A stretch of 5,146 nt of DNA from Pseudomonadota bacterium (GTDB lineage: Bacteria; Pseudomonadota; Gammaproteobacteria; Xanthomonadales; Xanthomonadaceae), in NCBI GenBank assembly GCA_023439425.1, contig JAEXNZ010000145.1, positions 1 through 5,146 on the forward strand, given 5' to 3'. The notes beneath the pieces were generated by a model that saw nothing but the letters and a program-made list of their open reading frames with translations, made no database searches and was not told where the DNA came from. Shown in pieces: positions 1 through 5,146 of this stretch (the stretch's first letter is position 1; every line of letters begins with the position of its first letter). Made by a program: the position numbers and the translations under genes.

Positions 1-1055
1 ACGCCCTTGCAGCCGGACTGGTTGTCACGCCACAGCGAGTTGATGCCGACGCGGTCAAACACGTTGAGCAGTGACTGCTGTCCACGGATGGCTTTCTCGT
101 CGTAGTTGCGTCGACCGATCTGCGAGAACATGCAGGGCAATGAGACCTCAGTGCTGGTCCCACACGAGTGCATATCCGGGAAGTTCACCACGCCGATCTG
201 TGCGAGCTCGGGGGTGGTCTGGCGTACGTAGCCGTTCAGACCCCAGTTCTGGGCACGCACGGTCTCACCGACCACGACCACCAGCAGGCACGGACGGCTT
301 CCGGCCGGGCGCGCGGCCACGACGGCGTCCTGCGCAATGGGGGTTTTGGGTGCTTTGGCGATGGGCGAGCTGCTGCGCAGGTTCTGCTTCAGCCCGATAA
401 CGTAGTTCATGGGCGTGGCCAGATACTTGATCTCGCGGTGATTACGCAGCATCGAGGCCACATCAGCCGATGCGAGCATCACTGAACCCGCGCCGATCAC
501 CAGCAACCCCAGCATGAACACTGGGCGTAACCACAGGGTGCGGGTCAAGGGGCGCGGCACGATGCGAACACGCCAAAGCAGCAGCGCGGGGAGCACGGCG
601 GTGATCAGCAACGGCAGGATCAGGCTGGAGGTCATCAGCTCGCGCGATTCCTTGACGTCGGTGGCCAGCACATTGCGCACCATGTCGGCATCAAAGTAGA
701 CGCCGTAGCGGGTCATGTAGTGGACCGCCATCGCGGTGATGAACAGCAGCACCGTGAGCACGGGTTTTGCTGTCCAGCGCCAGACCAGCAGGGACAGCAG
801 CAGGCCATTGGCCGCAACCAGGACCCCTGCCAGCGACACCAGAAACAGCACACTGCCCGGATGCAGGGCGTGAGCCGCATTCCAGAAGGGACCGTTGCTG
901 ACCAGCGCAAAGAACGCACTTGCCGCAAGAATCAACGTTTCCTGGTTCAGCGTCGGCCGAAACGCGGAAAGCCGGGCAAACACGCCCGTTTTCGGTGCCG
1001 TGGTTGCGACCGATGCATCGAGCGTGATGGACGAGGAGGGGGTTGCGGGAGCCAT
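1..1055 (-). CDS. eptA: Lipid A phosphoethanolamine transferase, EptA/MCR family (C-terminus cut by window edge)
   Basis: This inner-membrane enzyme moves phosphoethanolamine from phosphatidylethanolamine to lipid A phosphates on the periplasmic side, which typically lowers polymyxin binding. The 351 visible residues begin with a polar N-terminal extension of about 38 residues. About five membrane segments follow (roughly 40-60, 67-92, 97-116, 144-162 and 178-197), then a periplasmic linker and the start of the alkaline-phosphatase-like catalytic domain. The metal-binding glutamate sits in VVGETVRAQN (E264). The nucleophile is T302 in SCGTSTEVSLPCMFS, flanked by C298 and C308, matching the MCR-1 T285 and C281-C291 arrangement. 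N128, T132 and E136 match the spacing of the MCR-1 lipid-substrate residues N108, T112 and E116; S347 and K350 match S330 and K333. The remaining zinc ligands lie off the window. The ATG at 1055 is preceded by AAGGTGG at 8 nt. The frame stays open upstream, so a longer GTG start cannot be excluded. Family assignment is firm; eptA is used as a family-level name. Confidence 0.95.
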   Translation of the reverse strand, partial: MAPATPSSSITLDASVATTAPKTGVFARLSAFRPTLNQETLILAASAFFALVSNGPFWNAAHALHPGSVLFLVSLAGVLVAANGLLLSLLVWRWTAKPVLTVLLFITAMAVHYMTRYGVYFDADMVRNVLATDVKESRELMTSSLILPLLITAVLPALLLWRVRIVPRPLTRTLWLRPVFMLGLLVIGAGSVMLASADVASMLRNHREIKYLATPMNYVIGLKQNLRSSSPIAKAPKTPIAQDAVVAARPAGSRPCLLVVVVGETVRAQNWGLNGYVRQTTPELAQIGVVNFPDMHSCGTSTEVSLPCMFSQIGRRNYDEKAIRGQQSLLNVFDRVGINSLWRDNQSGCKG

Positions 1056-1063
1056 GCGGCCAG

Positions 1064-1070
1064 CCACCTT
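1064..1070 (-). promoter_or_regulatory. Ribosome binding site of the eptA-like gene
   Basis: The minus strand reads AAGGTGG, one mismatch from the AAGGAGG Shine-Dalgarno core, with 8 nt before the ATG at 1055. It decides between this ATG and upstream in-frame GTG codons, because the frame remains open further upstream. Confidence 0.6.
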
Positions 1071-1147
1071 TGAAGAGATGGCGGCGATTCTGGAAACTGC
1101 GAGGTCGGATTCCGGTCGGAGCCGGGCTAGAGATTCGTTAACTGCGT

Positions 1148-1163
1148 ATTTCCGACATTTCCG
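1148..1163 (+). repeat. Short tandem direct repeat ATTTCCG-AC-ATTTCCG
   Basis: Two exact 7-bp copies of ATTTCCG start at 1148 and 1157, giving a 9-bp period, inside the AT-rich pocket of the divergent intergenic region. A related word, ATTCCGG, occurs at 1109-1115. Direct repeats of about one helical turn are typical of OmpR-family response regulator sites, whose usual period is 10-11 bp, so the match to that class is imperfect. The repeat is a sequence fact; regulatory function is a guess. Confidence 0.35.
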
Positions 1164-1202
1164 CGACACCTCCGCGCCATCCTCCCGCCCCAACAGCAGG
1201 CC

Positions 1203-1209
1203 AGAGGAA
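1203..1209 (+). promoter_or_regulatory. Ribosome binding site of the adaptor gene
   Basis: AGAGGAA lies 10 nt before the ATG at 1220. The spacing is slightly long but acceptable, and the resulting protein starts with a well-formed basic and hydrophobic export signal, which supports this start. Confidence 0.55.
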
Positions 1210-1219
1210 CGCCGCCACC

Positions 1220-2326
1220 ATGAAACACCGCCTTACTGCCCTGACCGCTGCGCTGCTGCTGGTCGGGACTGCGCTCGCCTGGGGATGGCATCGCTCCCAT
1301 TCCGGTGCCTCGCCGTCAAGCGCAGCCGTACCGGTACTTTCCGTCACCCTGGTGCAGCCACGACAGGAAATGCTTCCGCTGCGGGTGCCGGCGACGGGTA
1401 ACATCACGGCCTGGCAGGAGGCCAGCATTGGAACCGAGACCGACGGCCAGCGCCTGACCGAAGTGCTGGTCAACGTCGGTGATGTGGTGCAACAGGGGCA
1501 ACTGCTGGCGCGATTCAGCCCGACGTCGCTGCAAGCCTCGCTGGCAGAAGCCGAGGCGGCAGTGGCGCTGGCACGTGCCGAGGCCGACGAGGCCACCAGT
1601 AATCATCAGCGTGCACAGGGGCTGGATGCCGCCGGCGTGATGTCCAAGCAGCAGGTCGGCCAGTACCGTGCTGTCGCGCTGACCAGCCGTGCCCGGCTGC
1701 AGGCCGCGCAGGCCGCGGCTGAACTGGCCCGGCTGCGCGTGCAGCAGACCCGGGTGCTGGCCCCGTCCGATGGGACGATCAGTGCGCGCACGGCGACTGT
1801 AGGTGCGGTGGTGCCGGCCGGCCAGGAGCTGTTCCGGCTGATCAAAGACCATCGGCTGGAGTGGCGTGCGGTGGTATCCACCACCGGACTCGCACAGGTG
1901 AAAGCCGGCCAGCCAGTGCGTATCGCCGGTACAGCGCTGGCCGACCCGGTGGGCCGGGTTCGCATGGTCGGCCCGATGATCGACACCGCCACGCGCAGTG
2001 GGCTGGTTTTCGTGGACCTGCCGGCGACAACCGCGCTGCGTGCCGGTGCATTCGCGCAGGGGCAGATCGAGGTGGGTGATCACTCCGGCCTGACGTTGCC
2101 GAACAACGCCGTGTTAGCGCGCGATGGCTTTGATTACGTGATGGAAGTGGGGCAAGGCGGTGCGGTGCGCACACGTCGGGTCACGCTGGGACAACGCGTG
2201 GGCGAGCGGGTCGAGATCAGTGCGGGGCTGGATGCCGGCGCTCGCGTCATCGGCTCAGGTCTGGGTCTGCTCAACGACGGTGACACTGTGCGCGTGGTGA
2301 ACGGCACTGCGGGGGGCATGCGATGA
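1220..2326 (+). CDS. RND efflux periplasmic adaptor subunit (membrane fusion protein)
   Basis: This 368-residue protein is complete and of typical adaptor length. It bridges the RND pump in the inner membrane to an outer membrane channel. Residues 1-21 form a basic start plus hydrophobic stretch; a signal peptidase I site after A18-L19-A20 is possible. There is no N-terminal cysteine, so it is not an AcrA-style lipoprotein and may instead stay membrane-anchored or be free in the periplasm. The lipoyl half-motifs lie at about 57-99 (with VLVNVGDVVQQGQLL) and 176-207 (with VLAPSDGTISAR). Between them is an Ala/Glu/Arg-rich helical hairpin, about 102-176. At its tip R131, L135 and S142 form an exact RxxxLxxxxxxS motif, the known TolC-docking signature. 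A beta-barrel domain (about 210-285) and a membrane-proximal domain (about 290-360) follow. The stop overlaps the pump start by ATGA, indicating one operon. The substrate cannot be read from this gene. Confidence 0.93.
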   Translation: MKHRLTALTAALLLVGTALAWGWHRSHSGASPSSAAVPVLSVTLVQPRQEMLPLRVPATGNITAWQEASIGTETDGQRLTEVLVNVGDVVQQGQLLARFSPTSLQASLAEAEAAVALARAEADEATSNHQRAQGLDAAGVMSKQQVGQYRAVALTSRARLQAAQAAAELARLRVQQTRVLAPSDGTISARTATVGAVVPAGQELFRLIKDHRLEWRAVVSTTGLAQVKAGQPVRIAGTALADPVGRVRMVGPMIDTATRSGLVFVDLPATTALRAGAFAQGQIEVGDHSGLTLPNNAVLARDGFDYVMEVGQGGAVRTRRVTLGQRVGERVEISAGLDAGARVIGSGLGLLNDGDTVRVVNGTAGGMR

Positions 2327-5146
2327 GTGCCAACCTGTCCATCTGGTCGATCCGCAATCCGGTCGCCGTCACGTTGCTGTTCGTATTGCTGACGCTGGCC
2401 GGCCTGGTCGGCTTCCGGGAAATGAAGGTACAGGATTTCCCGGACATCGACTTTCCCATCATCACCGTCACTGCCACCCTTCCGGGTGCCTCGCCCACGC
2501 AACTGGAGAACGACGTTGCACGCAGGCTGGAAGATGCGCTGGCCAACCTGCAGGGCATCAAGCACATCACTGCGACGCTGGGTGACAGCGTGGTGTCACT
2601 GAGCGCAGAGTTCGAAGTCGGAGTGCCTGTCCAACAGGCCATGGATGACGTGCGCAATGCCGTGGCGGGCATACGGGCGGATCTCCCCGCTGAAATGGAA
2701 GACCCGGTAATCCGCCGGGTGGAGCTGGCGAGCCAGCCGGTGCTGACGTTCGCGTTGAGCTCCACCACGCTGGATATGGAGCAGTTGTCGTGGTTCATCG
2801 ACAACCAGGTGAGCAAGCGCCTGCTGGGCTCGCCGGGCGTCGGGGCCGTGCAACGGATAGGTGGGCTCAGTCGCGAAGTGCGGGTGTCGTTGGATCCGGC
2901 CCGCCTGCTGGCACTGAACACTACGGCGGCGGACATCTCGCGCCAGCTGCGTCAGTCGCAGCTGGAAGCGGCTGGCGGCCGGGTGGATCTGGGTGGCATT
3001 CAACAGTCCGTGCGCACGTTAGCGGCGACGGCGTCTGCCGCAGAGATCGCTGCCTTTGAGATCACCCTGAGTGACGGTCGCCGCCTGCGCCTGGACGAGG
3101 TGGCCACCGTCAGTGACACCACGGCCGAGCCCCGCGCTGCTGCCCGCATGGACGGGTGGCCGGTGGTCGCCTTTGATGTGATGCGCGCACGCGGGGCCAG
3201 CGAGCTGGAGGTGGCCACGGTGGCGCGGCGGGTGATGGAGGAACTGCAGCGTGAGCACCCGCAGATCCAGGTGGAAGAGGCCGTCAGCTACGTTGATCCG
3301 ATTGCCGCCAACTATCACGGCTCGCTGTTGTTGCTGCTGGAAGGTGCGTTGCTTGCGGTGATCGTGGTGTACCTGTTCCTGCGCGACTGGCGCGCCACGT
3401 TCATCGCGACCGTGGCGTTGCCGCTGTCGGTCATACCCACCTTCGCATTGATTCAGTTGATGGGTTTCTCGCTCAACACGGTGTCGCTGCTGTCGTTGTC
3501 ACTGATCATTGGCGTGCTGGTGGATGACGCGATCGTGGAGATCGAGAACATCGAACGCCACCTGCTGATGGGCAAGTCCCCGCTGGATGCGGCGCGCGAC
3601 GCCTCCACCGAGATTGGCCTGGCGGTGGTGGCCACCACGCTGACGCTGGTGGCGGTCTTCGTGCCCACCTCACTGATGGGCGGCACCGTGGGCCAGTACT
3701 TCGTGCAGTTTGGCTGGACCGCCGCGGTCGCGGTGCTCTTCTCCCTGCTGGTCGCGCGCATGCTTACGCCGACCATGGCAGCGTATCTATTGAAGGCGGC
3801 ACCGCGCGCAGGTACGACGCCGCGTTGGGTGGTGCGCTACCTGCACCTGGTCCGCACCTGCCTTCGGCACCGGCTGCTTACCCTGGCGGCTGCCACGGCC
3901 GTGGTGCTGCTGGGGCTGGGTGTGGCCACGCTGTTACCGGGCGAGTTCATGCCGCCGGACGACGGCAACCACGTCCAGATCCAGTTGACCCTGCCGCCGG
4001 GCAGTCGGCTGGCCGATACCCTGGCCAGCGCGGAACAAGCGCGGGCGCTGCTTGCACGCAACCCGTACGTGGAATCGGTGTACACCGCTGTCGGTGCGGG
4101 TGGTGCGCGTTCGGGTGAACCGGATGAAGCGGCACCCAGCGTCGGCGTTACCACTGCGGCGATGACGGTGAACCTCGTGCCGCGCGGAGAGCGTCCAAGA
4201 CGGCAGGCCGTGGAGAAGGCGCTGCGTGACGCCCTGCAGCCGTTGGCCGGCATCCGCGTGGTAGTGGGGGAGGGCAGTGAAGGCTTCGAGCTCGTGCTCA
4301 CCGGTGACGATGGGGACCTTCTGGCACGGCATGCCCGTGTGGTGGAGCGTGAGCTTCGCGGGATTCCCGGCGTCGGCGCGGTGGTGTCATCGGCGGCCAC
4401 GGTTCGCCCCGAACTCGAGATCCATCCTGATCCCGCCCGCGCGGCAGACCTCGGCGCGAGCGCCAGCGCCATTGCCGACGCCCTGCGCGTCGCCACCCTC
4501 GGCGACTATCGCCAGGACCTGGCCAAACTGAATCTGAGTGAGCGCCAGATTCCGGTGGTGGTGCGGCTGGACAATGCAGGGCGCGACGACCTGGACACGC
4601 TGCGACGACTGCCGGTGGCCAGCGCCCGGGGCGCGGTGCCGCTGGAGAGCGTGGCGGATGTGCGCCTGGGCAGTGGCCCCGCAGAGCTTAGTCGTCATGA
4701 CCGCAAGCGCAACGTGACCCTCAAGGTTGCGTTGAACGGAATCCCTTTGGGTGAGGTGGAGCGCCAGGCCATGGCGCTCCCCAGTGTGCGCCAGTTGCCT
4801 CGCGGTGTTGCCCTGGCCGTGGCCGGTGATTCGGAAGTGATGGGCGAACTGATCGCCGGCTTCGTGCTGGCGATGGGCGCGGGCGTGCTGTGTGTCTACA
4901 TGGTGCTGGTGCTGCTGCTGAAGGACTTCGCCCAGCCGCTGACGGTGCTGGTGGCACTGCTGCTCTCCATTCCCGGCGCCTTTCTGGCGTTGTGGTTGAG
5001 CGGGCATACGCTGTCCATGCCGTCGATGATCGGCCTGATCATGCTGATGGGCATCACCACCAAGAACGCCATCCTGCTGGTGGACTACATCGTCATTGCC
5101 CGCAATGACCTTGGAATGAGCCGGCACCGTGCGGTCATCGATGCAT
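2323..5146 (+). CDS. RND (HAE-1/AcrB-type) multidrug efflux permease subunit (C-terminus cut by window edge)
   Basis: This is a proton-driven inner-membrane exporter that works as a trimer with the adaptor encoded just upstream. The visible 941 residues lack roughly the last 100, including TM11 and TM12. TM1 is at about 12-31, followed by the first porter and docking loop, which contains FPDIDFPIITVTATLPGA (39-56). TM2-TM6 span about 335-488, TM7 about 518-537, then the second periplasmic loop, and TM8-TM10 about 843-922. The proton relay is present: D401 and D402 in VLVDDAIVEIENIER, and K914 in GITTKNAILLVDY, equivalent to AcrB D407, D408 and K940. The VDDAIVEIEN form points to the HAE-1 drug-export branch rather than metal-export HME pumps. 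Expected arginine and threonine relay residues of TM11 lie outside. The start is fixed by the ATGA overlap, with a G-rich run (2311-2316) 6 nt ahead. Stenotrophomonas has several such two-gene Sme pumps, but I cannot assign one. The drug-pocket residues look unusual (see findings). Confidence 0.94.
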   Translation, partial: MSANLSIWSIRNPVAVTLLFVLLTLAGLVGFREMKVQDFPDIDFPIITVTATLPGASPTQLENDVARRLEDALANLQGIKHITATLGDSVVSLSAEFEVGVPVQQAMDDVRNAVAGIRADLPAEMEDPVIRRVELASQPVLTFALSSTTLDMEQLSWFIDNQVSKRLLGSPGVGAVQRIGGLSREVRVSLDPARLLALNTTAADISRQLRQSQLEAAGGRVDLGGIQQSVRTLAATASAAEIAAFEITLSDGRRLRLDEVATVSDTTAEPRAAARMDGWPVVAFDVMRARGASELEVATVARRVMEELQREHPQIQVEEAVSYVDPIAANYHGSLLLLLEGALLAVIVVYLFLRDWRATFIATVALPLSVIPTFALIQLMGFSLNTVSLLSLSLIIGVLVDDAIVEIENIERHLLMGKSPLDAARDASTEIGLAVVATTLTLVAVFVPTSLMGGTVGQYFVQFGWTAAVAVLFSLLVARMLTPTMAAYLLKAAPRAGTTPRWVVRYLHLVRTCLRHRLLTLAAATAVVLLGLGVATLLPGEFMPPDDGNHVQIQLTLPPGSRLADTLASAEQARALLARNPYVESVYTAVGAGGARSGEPDEAAPSVGVTTAAMTVNLVPRGERPRRQAVEKALRDALQPLAGIRVVVGEGSEGFELVLTGDDGDLLARHARVVERELRGIPGVGAVVSSAATVRPELEIHPDPARAADLGASASAIADALRVATLGDYRQDLAKLNLSERQIPVVVRLDNAGRDDLDTLRRLPVASARGAVPLESVADVRLGSGPAELSRHDRKRNVTLKVALNGIPLGEVERQAMALPSVRQLPRGVALAVAGDSEVMGELIAGFVLAMGAGVLCVYMVLVLLLKDFAQPLTVLVALLLSIPGAFLALWLSGHTLSMPSMIGLIMLMGITTKNAILLVDYIVIARNDLGMSRHRAVIDA

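Larger units (their letters stand above)
1056..1219. promoter_or_regulatory. Divergent intergenic region, presumed promoters for both units
   Basis: This is the only non-coding stretch in the window, about 164 bp between the starts of the eptA-like gene and the adaptor gene, which point away from each other. Promoters for both units should lie here. The stretch at about 1131-1160 is more AT-rich than its surroundings and contains the palindrome GTTAAC (1137-1142), so it is the most likely place for -10 elements and regulator contacts. I could not identify a convincing sigma-70 -35/-10 pair at proper spacing on either strand. No rho-independent terminator and no small gene were seen. Confidence 0.5.

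Noticed and set aside
1111..1126. Possible inverted repeat around CCGGTCGGAGCCGG
   Set aside because: Only the outer four bases pair and there is no T-tract, so it is neither a convincing terminator nor a strong operator.
1131..1150. Possible PhoP/PmrA-type box around GTTAAC and GTATTT
   Set aside because: The half-sites differ from the known consensus repeats and the spacing is about 9 rather than 11 bp, so I could not support a specific regulator.
895..1401. Plus-strand open frame of 168 residues spanning the intergenic region
   Set aside because: It overlaps the eptA-like gene in antisense and the adaptor in another frame, and its translation shows no domain.
1316..2083. Minus-strand open frame of 255 residues opposite the adaptor gene
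   Set aside because: Composition is shadow-like with no recognisable domain, and the plus strand encodes a complete adaptor with lipoyl halves and an RLS motif.
2271..2936. Minus-strand open frame of 221 residues across the adaptor/pump junction
   Set aside because: It is Ser/Arg/Thr-rich without motifs and runs antisense to two well-supported genes; there is no sensible ribosome binding context.
4387..5127. Long minus-strand open frame of 246 residues opposite the pump gene
   Set aside because: Its His/Gln/Arg-rich, low-complexity translation is typical of the antisense shadow of a GC-rich gene. The plus strand here encodes conserved RND sequence through TM10.

Overview
The window is GC-rich and gene-dense and looks chromosomal. 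It most resembles a gammaproteobacterium of the Xanthomonadaceae/Lysobacteraceae, such as Stenotrophomonas or a relative. That placement rests on base composition, codon use, and the character of the EptA-like and RND proteins; it is an inference, not a database result. No RNA gene, insertion sequence, integrase, CRISPR array or replication origin was seen.

Layout. Positions 1-1055, minus strand, carry the N-terminal 351 residues of a lipid A phosphoethanolamine transferase (EptA/MCR family), whose C-terminus lies beyond the left edge. Positions 1056-1219 are a divergent intergenic region of about 164 bp. It holds ribosome binding sites for both flanking genes, a relatively AT-rich pocket and a short tandem repeat. 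Positions 1220-2326, plus strand, encode a complete periplasmic adaptor (membrane fusion protein). Positions 2323-5146, plus strand, encode the first 941 residues of an RND (HAE-1 type) inner-membrane efflux pump, cut by the right edge about 100 residues before its expected end. Adaptor and pump overlap by ATGA, so they are almost certainly co-translated.

Function. Both units concern defence of the envelope. The EptA-like enzyme adds positively charged phosphoethanolamine to lipid A, which typically lowers binding of polymyxins and cationic peptides. The adaptor and pump form two parts of a proton-driven tripartite exporter. The adaptor carries a canonical RLS motif for docking to a TolC-type outer membrane channel, but no channel gene is seen here. 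The pump keeps its proton-relay residues, yet most of the aromatic residues that line the AcrB drug pocket appear to be replaced, so its substrates may differ from those of AcrB.

I found no clearly undescribed system. The points most worth a second look are the divergent pairing of the two resistance-type units, the altered pump pocket and the tandem repeat between the units.
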